From assembly GCA_050953425.1 (NCBI GenBank), contig JBMNMQ010000007.1:1-64000 (forward strand): DNA of 64,000 nucleotides, read 5' to 3'. Both the position numbers and the translations under genes were made by a program. The notes beneath the pieces were generated by a model, which was not told the DNA's origin, did no database searches, and saw only the letters and a program-made list of their open reading frames with translations. Below are positions 7,956 through 16,261 of the stretch, piece after piece (position 1 is the first letter of the stretch; each line of letters begins with the position of its first letter). This DNA is from RUG100 sp050953425 (GTDB lineage: Bacteria; Bacillota; Clostridia; Peptostreptococcales; Anaerovoracaceae).

Positions 7956-8819
7956 ATGAACAAACCATTCATCATCGCCGAGATCGGCTGCAATCACATG
8001 GGCCGGATGGATCTGGCCAGGAAATTCATCCGCATCGCTAAGGATTACTGCCAAGCGGATGCGGTCAAGTTTCAGACCCGCGATATTCCGACCTGGGCGG
8101 AAAAATATCCCGCCATGTACAACGCGCCGCATCCCAACCCGCGCAATGCCTACGGACCGACCTACCGGGCGCATCGCGAGGCGCTGGAATTCGACCTCGA
8201 GCAGAACCGCGAACTGAAGGCATACTGCGAAGAACAGGGCATCATCTACAGCACCTCGGTCTGGGACCTGCCGTCGGCGCAGCGCATCGCTTCGCTGCAG
8301 CCCCGCTTTATCAAGATCCCGTCCGCCTGCAACACCAACCTCGAGATGCTGTCCTGGCTGTGCGACAACTACAGCGGCGAGATCCAGATTTCCACGGGGA
8401 TGACCACCCACGATGAAATCCAGACGATGATCGATCTGTTTGTCAAAAAGGGCCGGAACAAGGACCTGATCCTCTACAGCTGCACATCCGGCTACCCGGT
8501 TCCCTACGAGGATGTCTGCCTGCTGGAGATCCGCACTCTGGAGGAGAAATACGGCGACGTCGTCAAGGAAATCGGCTTTTCCGGCCATCATCTGGGGACG
8601 GCCGTCGACATTGCCGCCTATACGCTGGGCGCGACATATATCGAACGCCATTTCACACTCAACAAAAACTGGAAGGGAACCGACCACGCGGCTTCGCTGG
8701 AGCCGGAGGAGATGAAGCGGCTGGTGACCGACCTCAACGCCGTGCACGCGGCGCTGCAGTACAAGAAGCAGGAAGTCCTCGACATCGAAGAGGTGCAGCG
8801 CAAAAAACTCAAGTGGTAG
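7956..8819 (+). CDS. NANS-like nonulosonate (9-phosphate) synthase without SAF domain
   Basis: 287-residue NeuB-family aldol condensing enzyme. The barrel motifs are present: IAEIGCNHMG, VKFQTRD, KIPSACN, STGMTTHDE, SGHHLGT, ERHFTLNKNWKGTDHAASLEP. TYRAHREALEF and the NWKGTDHAASLEP segment resemble vertebrate NANS (Neu5Ac-9-phosphate synthase) more than bacterial NeuB. The C-terminal SAF domain found in NeuB, PseI and NANS is missing: the chain stops about 20 residues after the barrel. The next gene carries a KdsC-like phosphatase fused to a CMP-sugar synthetase, as in animal CMAS. I infer a route through a phosphorylated sialic-acid-like sugar (Neu5Ac-9-P, KDN-9-P or similar), which the sequence alone cannot settle. 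No ManNAc-forming epimerase is in the window. Confidence 0.8.
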   Translation: MNKPFIIAEIGCNHMGRMDLARKFIRIAKDYCQADAVKFQTRDIPTWAEKYPAMYNAPHPNPRNAYGPTYRAHREALEFDLEQNRELKAYCEEQGIIYSTSVWDLPSAQRIASLQPRFIKIPSACNTNLEMLSWLCDNYSGEIQISTGMTTHDEIQTMIDLFVKKGRNKDLILYSCTSGYPVPYEDVCLLEIRTLEEKYGDVVKEIGFSGHHLGTAVDIAAYTLGATYIERHFTLNKNWKGTDHAASLEPEEMKRLVTDLNAVHAALQYKKQEVLDIEEVQRKKLKW

Positions 8820-8872
8820 CGAACCCGCTGCCAATCGCGGCGCATCCCGGGGCAGCAGTTGGAGAAAGGATC

Positions 8873-10054
8873 ATGAAAGAAAAGACAATCGCTTTTATTC
8901 CCGTGCGGGGCGGCAGCAAATCGATCCCGCTGAAAAATATCCGGCCGATGAACGGCCGGCCGCTGGTCTACTGGACGATCGACGCAGCCATCCGCTGCAG
9001 CCGGGTGGATCATGTCTATGTCAGTACCGACAGCCGGGAGATCAGGGAAGCGGTCATCCGCTACGGCGAAATGCATCCGACGCTGCGGGAACGGCTGACC
9101 TGCGTGGACCGCGACCCGGCGGCGGCAACGGACACCGCCAGCACGGAATCCGCCATCGATGATTTCAACCGCAGTCACGATTACGAGCGGCTGCTGCTGA
9201 TCCAGGCCACCAGCCCGCTGCTGCAGACCCGGCATCTCGAGGAGGCGATCGCCAAATACGAGGCCGACGGCTATGACAGCATGCTGTCGGTGGTGCGGCA
9301 GAAGCGCTTTATCTGGCGCGAAGGGGAGGACGGCGGCTGTACATCGGTCAATTACGATTACCGTCATCGCCCCCGGCGGCAGGAATTCGACGGCTATCTG
9401 GTAGAAAACGGCGCGTTCTATCTCACCACCCGCGCCGGCTACGAAGCCAGCGGCAACCGGCTGTCGGGCCGGATCGGCGTCTACGAAATGGAGGAAAGCA
9501 GCTACTTTGAAATCGATGAGCTCAGCGACTGGGACATCGTTTCCCATCTGCTGCGGCAGAACCGGCCGCGCCATCCGGATGCGAGCGGGATCAAACTGTT
9601 TGTCACCGATATCGACGGCTGCATGACGGATGCCGGCATGTACTACAGCAACAGCGGCGATGAGCTGAAAAAATTCTGCACTCTCGACGGCATGGGCATT
9701 TCGCTGCTGCGGCAGCAGCAGATCAAAGTGGCGGTGATCACCGGGGAACAGACGCAGATCGTCATCGATCGCTGCCGCAAGCTGCACGTCGATTTTCTCT
9801 TTGACCACGTTCGCAGCAAGCTCGAAGTGCTGCAGAAACTGGCGGCCGAGCAGCATCTCTCGATGAACCAGATTGCCTATCTCGGCGACGACATCAACGA
9901 TCTCGACTGCATCCGCGCCGCCGGCATCGGTTTCTGCGTGCCGGACGCGGTCTTTTCCGTCCGCGAAGCGGCCGATGTCGTGCTGCGCCGCCGCGGCGGT
10001 GCCGGTGCGGTGCGGGAAGCGGCCGAATATCTGCTGGGGACGAACAACTATTGA
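8873..10054 (+). CDS. CMP-nonulosonate synthetase fused to a KdsC-like HAD phosphatase
   Basis: 393 residues in two domains. Residues 1 to about 235 are an acylneuraminate cytidylyltransferase: the CTP loop reads RGGSKSIPLKN at residues 11-21, with QATSPLL further on. Residues about 240-393 are a KdsC/YrbI-type HAD phosphatase: DIDGCMTD supplies the nucleophile and acid Asp pair, ITGE is motif II, and GDDINDLDCI is motif IV. This order is that of vertebrate CMAS, but here both catalytic Asp residues of the HAD domain are intact. That fits dephosphorylation of the 9-phosphate made by the preceding enzyme. ATG 8873 is chosen for GGAGAAAGGATC just upstream; an in-frame ATG at 8813 would overlap the synthase and has no ribosome site. 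Confidence 0.88.
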   Translation: MKEKTIAFIPVRGGSKSIPLKNIRPMNGRPLVYWTIDAAIRCSRVDHVYVSTDSREIREAVIRYGEMHPTLRERLTCVDRDPAAATDTASTESAIDDFNRSHDYERLLLIQATSPLLQTRHLEEAIAKYEADGYDSMLSVVRQKRFIWREGEDGGCTSVNYDYRHRPRRQEFDGYLVENGAFYLTTRAGYEASGNRLSGRIGVYEMEESSYFEIDELSDWDIVSHLLRQNRPRHPDASGIKLFVTDIDGCMTDAGMYYSNSGDELKKFCTLDGMGISLLRQQQIKVAVITGEQTQIVIDRCRKLHVDFLFDHVRSKLEVLQKLAAEQHLSMNQIAYLGDDINDLDCIRAAGIGFCVPDAVFSVREAADVVLRRRGGAGAVREAAEYLLGTNNY

Positions 10055-10101
10055 GCCGCGGCAGATGCGGCTTGGGGACGGCATCAAAGATCCCGGAAAT
10101 A

Positions 10102-10130
10102 TATACTTTTCCGCGGGATTGTGCTATATT
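10102..10130 (+). promoter_or_regulatory. Possible glyA promoter
   Basis: TATATT at 10125-10130 lies in a short AT-rich island about 150 bases before glyA. The -35 at the right spacing (TATACT, 10102-10107) is poor. Weak call based on composition and position. Confidence 0.3.
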
Positions 10131-10244
10131 AATAAGCGTGTGCGGAGAGTCGAAAACAGGCGCGGACGGGGTCTGCACCGCGGACCGCTTGGCCGGTTCT
10201 GCTCTGCCGCTCTGAACGAAACGACGGAAATCAAGGAAAGGAGT

Positions 10245-10295
10245 ATGGCGCGGCCGCGGCGGGCGGCAGCGCATCGGAGAATATGTACGATTTAA
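10245..10295 (+). CDS. 16-codon upstream ORF overlapping the glyA start
   Basis: ATG 10245 is preceded by an excellent AAGGAAAGGAG and encodes MARPRRAAAHRRICTI before a stop at 10293-10295, overlapping the glyA start by 13 bases in another frame. The glyA ATG itself has only CGGAGA 2 bases upstream, too close for normal initiation. The small frame may therefore deliver ribosomes to glyA by coupled re-initiation. It could instead mark an indel in the glyA 5' end. It has no Gly or Ser codon run, so classical attenuation is unlikely. Confidence 0.4.
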   Translation: MARPRRAAAHRRICTI

Positions 10296-11524
10296 ATGAA
10301 GTGATGAAGGCCGACCCGCAGGTGGGGCAGGCGATCGAGAAGGAACTGCAGAGACAGCGGCAGCACATCGAGCTGATCGCTTCGGAAAACATTGTCAGCA
10401 AGGCCGTGATGGCGGCGATGGGCAGCGTGATGACCAACAAATATGCCGAAGGGTATCCCGGCAAACGCTATTACGGCGGCTGCGAAAACGTGGATATTTC
10501 GGAAAGCCTGGCCATTGAACGCGCGAAAAAGCTGTTCGGCTGCGAGTTCGCCAACGTCCAGCCGCATTCCGGCGCCCAGGCCAATATGGCGGTTTTCTTT
10601 GCCGTGCTCGAGCCCGGCGATACGGTCATGGGCATGGGCCTCGACAGCGGCGGACATCTTTCGCACGGACACCCGATCAACATGAGCGGCAGGTACTATC
10701 ACGTCGTTCCCTACGGCGTCGATGACAAGGGCTACATCGACTATGACGAAGTAGAGCGCATCGCGATGGAATGCAGGCCGAAGATGATCGTCTGCGGCGC
10801 TTCCGCTTATGCGCGGCAGATTGACTTCAAGCGCTTCCGCGCCATCGCCGACAAGGTCGGCGCCGTGCTCATGGCCGACATCGCGCACATCGCCGGTCTG
10901 GTGGCGACCGGGCTGCATCCCGACTCCATTCCCTGCGCGCACATCACCACGACGACGACGCACAAGACGCTGCGCGGACCGCGCGGCGGCATGATCCTCG
11001 CCAGTCAGGAAGTCGCGGACAAATACAAACTCAACCGCGCCGTCTTCCCGGGCATCCAGGGCGGCCCGCTGGAGCATGTGATCGCGGCCAAGGCGGTCTG
11101 CCTCGGAGAAGATCTGCAGCCGTCCTACAAGAGCTACATGCAGCAGGTGGTGAAGAATGCCGATACCCTGGCGAAGGCGCTGATCGAACGCGGCTTTAAC
11201 ATCGTTTCCGGCGGCACCGACAATCACCTGATGCTGGTCGATCTGCGGCCCAAGGGAATCACCGGCAAGGAAGCCGAGGACATCCTCTGGAAGGCGAACA
11301 TCACCTGCAACAAAAATGCGATCCCCAACGACCCGGAGAAGCCGACCGTGACCAGCGGCATCCGCATCGGCACGCCGGCCGTGACTACGCGCGGCATGGT
11401 GGAGGAAGACATGATCGTCATCGCCGACGCGATGAATCTGGTCGTCGAAGATCCCGGCAAGAACACCGAAAAGGCGCGCGAAATGGTGCGCGGCCTGACC
11501 GATAAATACCCGATTTACGAATAA
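10283..11524 (+). CDS. glyA: Serine hydroxymethyltransferase
   Basis: PLP enzyme interconverting serine and glycine with transfer of the hydroxymethyl group to tetrahydrofolate. 413 residues, standard for bacterial GlyA. Diagnostic segments are LIASENIVS, NKYAEGYPGKRYYGG, VQPHSGAQAN and DIAHIAGLVATG. The active-site TTTTTHKTLRGPRGG carries the Schiff-base Lys228. The C-terminal RIGTPAVTTRGM is also present. It stands alone, flanked by a weak promoter upstream and strong hairpins downstream. Its ribosome site is unusually close, so initiation may depend on the overlapping small ORF at 10245. Identity is certain. Confidence 0.97.
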   Translation: MYDLNEVMKADPQVGQAIEKELQRQRQHIELIASENIVSKAVMAAMGSVMTNKYAEGYPGKRYYGGCENVDISESLAIERAKKLFGCEFANVQPHSGAQANMAVFFAVLEPGDTVMGMGLDSGGHLSHGHPINMSGRYYHVVPYGVDDKGYIDYDEVERIAMECRPKMIVCGASAYARQIDFKRFRAIADKVGAVLMADIAHIAGLVATGLHPDSIPCAHITTTTTHKTLRGPRGGMILASQEVADKYKLNRAVFPGIQGGPLEHVIAAKAVCLGEDLQPSYKSYMQQVVKNADTLAKALIERGFNIVSGGTDNHLMLVDLRPKGITGKEAEDILWKANITCNKNAIPNDPEKPTVTSGIRIGTPAVTTRGMVEEDMIVIADAMNLVVEDPGKNTEKAREMVRGLTDKYPIYE

Positions 11525-11540
11525 CAGAACTGCGGGCTGC

Positions 11541-11567
11541 TGCCGCCCGGCCGATCGGCCGGCGGCA
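11541..11567 (+). terminator. GC-rich hairpin after glyA
   Basis: TGCCGCC CGGCCGA pairs with TCGGCCG GCGGCA with one bulged base. There is no T-run, so it is an RNA-stabilising or first-stage terminator hairpin rather than a canonical terminator. Confidence 0.45.
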
Positions 11568-11595
11568 CGGCAGACGACGCGTCTTATGTGAACAC

Positions 11596-11631
11596 AAGGT
11601 GTTGAAACTTCACTGTTTCAACACCTTTTTG
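11596..11631 (+). terminator. Intrinsic terminator after glyA
   Basis: AAGGTGTTGAAAC (11596-11608) pairs perfectly with GTTTCAACACCTT (11615-11627) around a 6-base loop, followed by a T-run. Confidence 0.9.
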
Positions 11632-11671
11632 ACATATGCCTGAACATTGTGTGTGATGATGATGAAAGCCC

Positions 11672-11700
11672 TTGCGCCGGCCGCCCGGGTACTTTATTAT
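11672..11700 (+). promoter_or_regulatory. Probable promoter of the NlpC/P60 gene
   Basis: TTGCGC (11672-11677), 17 bases, TATTAT (11695-11700), about 60 bases upstream of the start codon. The -10 matches 5 of 6 consensus bases and the -35 matches 3 of 6. Confidence 0.45.
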
Positions 11701-11761
11701 GCTCGTGGAGTGAATAGGGAAACAGGAAAGAGGCGACAGATAAACGAGAAAGCGAGGGTTT

Positions 11762-13114
11762 ATGATATTCGGAAAAAAGACTGCAGAGAAATTGACAACG
11801 GTTTCGCTGGCCGCCGCCGTATTCCTGTCCTGTGCAGCACCGGGCTTTGCTGAAACAACGACGACAGATACGGCATCGCAGACGCAGCTGGCACCGACCG
11901 GCGTGGAAGTACATGACATTGCCGGCTACGACGGCCTCAAGGTCAGCTGGGACAAAGTCAGCGGCGTTTCTTCCTATAAAGTATACATGGCCAAGAGCAG
12001 AAACGGCTCATATAAACTGGTAAAAACCACTTCTTCGCGGTCGGCGAAGATCACCGGCCTCAAGACCGGTCAGAAAAAATATTTCAAGGTTCGTTCCGTG
12101 GTCCCCGAGAATACTGTCAGCACGGATCAGACTGCGGAAGCGAACGAGTCCGCGACCGATACGGCATCGTCCGGCAGTGACCAGACCGACGGCGTGCTGA
12201 CCGACAGCCAGCAGACCGATGACCAGACCGGCGGCGTGCTGACCGATGACCAGACCGGCAGCGAGCAGACCGGGGATACGGCAAATGAAGAGCAGACGAC
12301 CGGCAGTACAGACAGTGATGCAGCAGCGGCGGCAGACAGCGCTGCGACAGCTGCGATCGCTTCCGTCGATACCACGACCTCCAAGACCGTTTCCGCGACG
12401 CCGATGCTCGACCGCACCAAGGCCAGGACTTCTCTGAAAACCGGCTCCAAGGTGCGTCTGCAGTGGAAAAAAGTCAAAGGTGCATCCGGCTATTACGTTG
12501 CCCAGCGAAAGAACGGCACCTGGAAAATAAAATCAAAGATCCGCAGCGGCAGCACGGTCAAATCCATCCGCAGCGGCGCCAGCCGCGGCAGAACGAATCG
12601 CTATCGCGTGATCCCGTACCGCAATGTTGACGGCAAAGTGGTCAGAGGCTATGCGGCTTCCACGTCGCGTTATGTGCCGAAAAAACTGTCGCGCAGCACC
12701 AGTACGTTCAGCCGTACCGAACAGGCCAAAATTCTCAAAACGGCACGCAAAAAGCTGGGCAGGCCCTACGTCTGGGGCGCGGCCGGCCCGAACAGCTTTG
12801 ACTGCAGCGGCTACGTCTACTGGGTCATGCGGCACAGCGGCGTCAAGGGCGTGATCAATAAACGCCGCACCGCTCAGGGATATTACAACGCATACCGCCG
12901 CTACAACATCGGCCGCAGCCTCTCCAAGGCACAGCCGGGAGACGTGCTCCTCTTCGGCAGCGGCGGCTCGCGCAGCAGCATTTACCACGTCACCATCTAC
13001 TACGGCGGCGGCAAGATGATTCACGCTTCTTCCTCCTCCGGCAGAATCGTGATCACCAATGTCTACCGGCGCGGCAATCTGGCAGCCATCCTGCGGCTCA
13101 GAGGACTGCGGTAG
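11762..13114 (+). CDS. Secreted NlpC/P60 endopeptidase with FN3-like domains
   Basis: 450-residue predicted cell-wall hydrolase cleaving peptidoglycan stem peptides outside the cell. A Sec signal peptide (residues 1-30, hydrophobic core then GFAET) is followed by an FN3-like domain (about 42-115) and an acidic repetitive linker (about 118-210) built from DDQTGGVLT-type repeats. A second FN3-like or SH3-like basic domain spans about 215-320. The C-terminal NlpC/P60 domain (about 322-450) has catalytic Cys348 in FDCSGYV, His409 in HVTIYYG and a third polar residue, His421, in MIHASS. The linker is rich in Thr, Asp and Gln, as in wall-spanning segments. There is no LPxTG motif, so retention would be non-covalent. 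Single gene with its own promoter and terminator. Confidence 0.87.
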   Translation: MIFGKKTAEKLTTVSLAAAVFLSCAAPGFAETTTTDTASQTQLAPTGVEVHDIAGYDGLKVSWDKVSGVSSYKVYMAKSRNGSYKLVKTTSSRSAKITGLKTGQKKYFKVRSVVPENTVSTDQTAEANESATDTASSGSDQTDGVLTDSQQTDDQTGGVLTDDQTGSEQTGDTANEEQTTGSTDSDAAAAADSAATAAIASVDTTTSKTVSATPMLDRTKARTSLKTGSKVRLQWKKVKGASGYYVAQRKNGTWKIKSKIRSGSTVKSIRSGASRGRTNRYRVIPYRNVDGKVVRGYAASTSRYVPKKLSRSTSTFSRTEQAKILKTARKKLGRPYVWGAAGPNSFDCSGYVYWVMRHSGVKGVINKRRTAQGYYNAYRRYNIGRSLSKAQPGDVLLFGSGGSRSSIYHVTIYYGGGKMIHASSSSGRIVITNVYRRGNLAAILRLRGLR

Positions 13115-13168
13115 CGGCGGCTGACCGGCTGATAAAAGCAAATAACAGACAATATACAACCCACAACA

Positions 13169-13206
13169 AAAGGAACCATCAGCAAACGTGCGGTGGTTCC
13201 TTTTTC
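13169..13206. terminator. Bidirectional intrinsic terminator
   Basis: AAAGGAACCA (13169-13178) pairs with TGGTTCCTTT (13194-13203), followed by T-rich sequence on the + strand and TTTTGTTGT on the - strand. It lies between the convergent NlpC/P60 gene and leuB. Confidence 0.85.
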
Positions 13207-13275
13207 ATTACTGCCTTTATGCCCGGCGCAGCGGGTGCCTGTGCCCCGCATGGGGCATTGTGTCCGGCCAGGGTA

Positions 13276-14364
13276 TTACAGATGCGCAGCGATGCGGTCG
13301 CCGCACTCCTTCGTGCCGATCGGCGTAAACGCGTCCGGATTCTTCTCGTTGGCGAGCAGATCCGGGGTGCGGCAGCCGTCGGCGAGCACGGCCTGCACGG
13401 CGCACTCGATGGCGTCGGCCTCCTCGCCGAGTCCGAGCGTGTAGCGCAGCATCATCGCGGCGCTGAGAATCGTCGCCATCGGGTTGGCCTGATCCCTGCC
13501 GGCGATGTCCGGCGCGCTGCCGTGCACCGGCTCATACATGCCAAAGCTGCCGACGCCGAGGCTGGCCGACGGCAGCATGCCGATCGAGCCGGTCACCTGG
13601 CTGGCCTCGTCGCTGAGAATGTCGCCGAACATGTTGCTGGTGACGATGACGTCGTACTGCCGCGGATCGCGGACCAGCTGCATGGCGGCGTTGTCGACAT
13701 AAAAGTGATCGAGCTCGACGTCGGGGTAGTCACGGGCAACCTCGCCGACGACGCGGCGCCACAGCCGCGAGCTCTCGAGGACGTTGGCCTTGTCGACGCT
13801 GGTGACCTTGTGCCGCCGCTGCCGCGCCATATCAAAGGCGACGATGGCGATGCGGCGCACTTCTTCTTCGGCGTATTGCTCGATGTCGTAGGCCGCGGGT
13901 CCCAGCGGGGTGTCCGCCTTCGTCCCCTTTTCACCGAAGTAGATGCCGCCGGTCAGTTCGCGGACGACGACGAGATCGAGGCCGCCGCGGATCAGTTCGG
14001 GCTTCAGCGGGCAGGCATCGGCGAGTTCGTCAAAGAGGATCGCCGGCCGCAGGTTGGCAAAGAGGCCGAGCTCCTTGCGCAGTCCCAGCAGAGCCCGCTC
14101 CGGGCGCTGATCGCCGGGCACATCGTCCCATTTGGGGCCGCCGACGGCGCCCAGCAGTACGGCGTCCGACTGCTTGCAGACGTCGATGGTATCGCGCGGC
14201 AGGCACTCGCCGCGCTGATCGATGGCGCAGCCGCCGGCCGGAACCGGGGCGTATTGAAAGCGATGGCCGTATTTTTCAGCCACGCGATCCAGTATTTTCA
14301 GGGCTTCGTCCACCACTTCGGGGCCGATGCCGTCGCCGTGGATGACGGCAATGTCGTAATTCAT
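13276..14364 (-). CDS. leuB: 3-isopropylmalate dehydrogenase
   Basis: NAD-dependent oxidative decarboxylase forming 2-oxoisocaproate in leucine synthesis. 362 residues, normal. Visible signatures are VIHGDGIGPEVV at the N-terminus, LLGAVGGPKW, the substrate region LRKELGLFANLRP, and YVDNAAMQLV. The Asp-rich metal site is NMFGDILSDEAS, and the NAD-binding GSAPDIAGRDQANP distinguishes IPMDH from isocitrate dehydrogenases. ATG 14364 is chosen for the AAGGAGAAC upstream and because family members start at this motif. Last gene of leuACDB; a spacer of about 110 bases separates it from leuD. Confidence 0.96.
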   Translation of the reverse strand: MNYDIAVIHGDGIGPEVVDEALKILDRVAEKYGHRFQYAPVPAGGCAIDQRGECLPRDTIDVCKQSDAVLLGAVGGPKWDDVPGDQRPERALLGLRKELGLFANLRPAILFDELADACPLKPELIRGGLDLVVVRELTGGIYFGEKGTKADTPLGPAAYDIEQYAEEEVRRIAIVAFDMARQRRHKVTSVDKANVLESSRLWRRVVGEVARDYPDVELDHFYVDNAAMQLVRDPRQYDVIVTSNMFGDILSDEASQVTGSIGMLPSASLGVGSFGMYEPVHGSAPDIAGRDQANPMATILSAAMMLRYTLGLGEEADAIECAVQAVLADGCRTPDLLANEKNPDAFTPIGTKECGDRIAAHL

Positions 14365-14474
14365 CGTTCGTTCTCCTTCTGTCTGGCCGGGCCCGGCGGC
14401 ACGGAATCGGCGGCCGGCGCCGGCTCGTGCCGTGTCACGGCGTCTGCCTTTCGCGTCCGCCGCGCCGGGCACGA

Positions 14475-14957
14475 CTATTTCTTCAAACTGTTGAGCAGGC
14501 CGCCACTGGCCATGATATCCTTGATGAAATCGGGGAAGGGCAGGGCCTGGTACGTTTCGCCGCGGGTTTCATTGGTGATCACGCCGGTTTCGAAATCGAC
14601 GCTGACGGTGTCGCCGTCCTTGATGTGCTCGCTGGCTTCGCGGCATTCGAGGATCGGCAGTCCGATGTTGATCGCGTTGCGGTAGAAGATCCGCGCAAAA
14701 GTGGCGGCGATGACGCAGCTCACGCCGCTGGCCTTGATGGCGATCGGGGCGTGCTCGCGGGAGGAGCCGCAGCCGAAGTTCTCGTCGGCGACGATCAGGT
14801 CGCCGGGCCTGACCTTCTTGACAAAGCCGGGGTCGATGTCCTCCATGCAGTGGCTGGCCAGCCAGTCCTGATCGGAACTGTTGAGATAGCGGGCCGGGAT
14901 GATAACGTCGGTGTCGACGTTGCTGCCGTATTTGTAAGCGGTGCCTTTGGCGTCCAT
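14475..14957 (-). CDS. leuD: 3-isopropylmalate dehydratase small subunit
   Basis: Swivelling domain partner of LeuC; together they isomerise 2- to 3-isopropylmalate. 160 residues, the size of the LeuD/HacB clostridial type. NVDTDVIIPARYLN at the N-terminus and FGCGSSREHAPIAIKASG, the swivel-domain substrate loop, are diagnostic. It starts one base after the leuC stop, so the two are co-translated in the stoichiometric ratio the heterodimer needs. Certain at family level; leuA and leuB exclude homoaconitase or methylmalate roles as the main function. Confidence 0.95.
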   Translation of the reverse strand: MDAKGTAYKYGSNVDTDVIIPARYLNSSDQDWLASHCMEDIDPGFVKKVRPGDLIVADENFGCGSSREHAPIAIKASGVSCVIAATFARIFYRNAINIGLPILECREASEHIKDGDTVSVDFETGVITNETRGETYQALPFPDFIKDIMASGGLLNSLKK

Positions 14958-14958
14958 A

Positions 14959-16230
14959 TCAGTTCACTCCTTTCGGGCCGGTGATGCGGCCGGCAATGGC
15001 CGAGGCGGCCGCGACGACGGGGCTGGCGAGATAGACTTCGCTCTCGGTATGCCCCATGCGGCCGACAAAGTTGCGGTTGGTGGTGGCGACGCAGCGCTCG
15101 CCGGCGGCGAGAATGCCCATGTGACCGCCCAGGCAGGGGCCGCAGGTCGGCGTCGAAACGATGCAGCCGGCGTCGAGGAAGATCTCGACCAGGCCGCGGC
15201 GGACGCATTCGCGGTAGACGTTCTGCGTCGCCGGAATGATGATGCCGCGCACGCCTTCAGCGAGGTGATGGCCGCGCAGAATGTCGGCCGCCGCCTGCAT
15301 GTCGGAGAGACGGCCGTTGGTGCAGGAGCCGATGACCACCTGGTCGATGGGGATGTCCTCCATCGCTTCCACCTCCTCGATGGTCTTCGTATTCTCCGGC
15401 AGATGCGGGAAGCTGACCGTCGGCCGGATGTTGCCGAGATCGATGTCATAGACTTTTTCGTATTCGGCGTCGGGATCCGCCGCGAAGGTTTCCCAGCCGC
15501 GGTCGGTGCGGCCCTGCATGTATGCGCGGGTGATGTCGTCGACGGCGAAGATGCCGTTTTTGGCGCCGGCTTCGATGGCCATGTTGGAGATGCAGAGGCG
15601 ATCTTCCATCGAAAGGGAGGAGAGCCCCTCGCCGACGAACTCCATGGACCGGTAGAGGGCGCCGTCGACGCCGATCATGCCGATGATGTGAAGGATGACG
15701 TCCTTGCCGCAGACGCCGGGCGCGAGCCGGCCGCTTAAGCGGAACTGCAGCGCCGACGGGATTTTGAACCAGGCCTGGCCGGTAGCCATGCCGGCCGCCA
15801 GATCGGTGCTGCCGACGCCGGTCGAGAAAGCGCCGAGGGCGCCGTAGGTGCAGGTGTGCGAGTCGGCGCCGATGATCGCTTCGCCGGGTGCGACCAGCCC
15901 CTTTTCCGGGAGCAGGGCGTGCTCAATGCCCATTTCGCCGACATCGTAGAAATTGTCGAGGTCAAAGCGGCGGGCAAAGCCGCGGCACTGCTGACACTGC
16001 TCGGCCGATTTGATGTCCTTGTTCGGGGTGAAGTGATCCATCACCAGAGAGATGCGGCTCTTGTCAAAGACCCGGTCAAAGCCGGCGCCGTTGAACTCAT
16101 TGATGGCGACGGGGCCGGTGATGTCGTTGGCGAGAACCATATCGAGATCTGCGCGGATCAGCTGCCCCGGCACGACCCGGTCGAGTCCGGCGTGGGCGGC
16201 GAGGATCTTCTGCGTCATTGTCATTCCCAT
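14959..16230 (-). CDS. leuC: 3-isopropylmalate dehydratase large subunit
   Basis: Aconitase-family [4Fe-4S] subunit. 423 residues, the short clostridial/archaeal LeuC2 type rather than the ~470-residue proteobacterial form. Cluster ligands are the Cys of VVIGSCTNGR and the pair in STPTCGPCLGGH. Substrate and structural segments include GADSHTCTYGALGAFSTGVGSTD and NRNFVGRMGH. Several in-frame ATGs (codons 1, 3, 5) are possible; the first has AAGGAGAAAC upstream. It sits between leuA and leuD in the T-box-controlled operon. Confidence 0.95.
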   Translation of the reverse strand: MGMTMTQKILAAHAGLDRVVPGQLIRADLDMVLANDITGPVAINEFNGAGFDRVFDKSRISLVMDHFTPNKDIKSAEQCQQCRGFARRFDLDNFYDVGEMGIEHALLPEKGLVAPGEAIIGADSHTCTYGALGAFSTGVGSTDLAAGMATGQAWFKIPSALQFRLSGRLAPGVCGKDVILHIIGMIGVDGALYRSMEFVGEGLSSLSMEDRLCISNMAIEAGAKNGIFAVDDITRAYMQGRTDRGWETFAADPDAEYEKVYDIDLGNIRPTVSFPHLPENTKTIEEVEAMEDIPIDQVVIGSCTNGRLSDMQAAADILRGHHLAEGVRGIIIPATQNVYRECVRRGLVEIFLDAGCIVSTPTCGPCLGGHMGILAAGERCVATTNRNFVGRMGHTESEVYLASPVVAAASAIAGRITGPKGVN

Positions 16231-16261
16231 TTCTGTTTCTCCTTTGTCTGATCTTCCGCCC

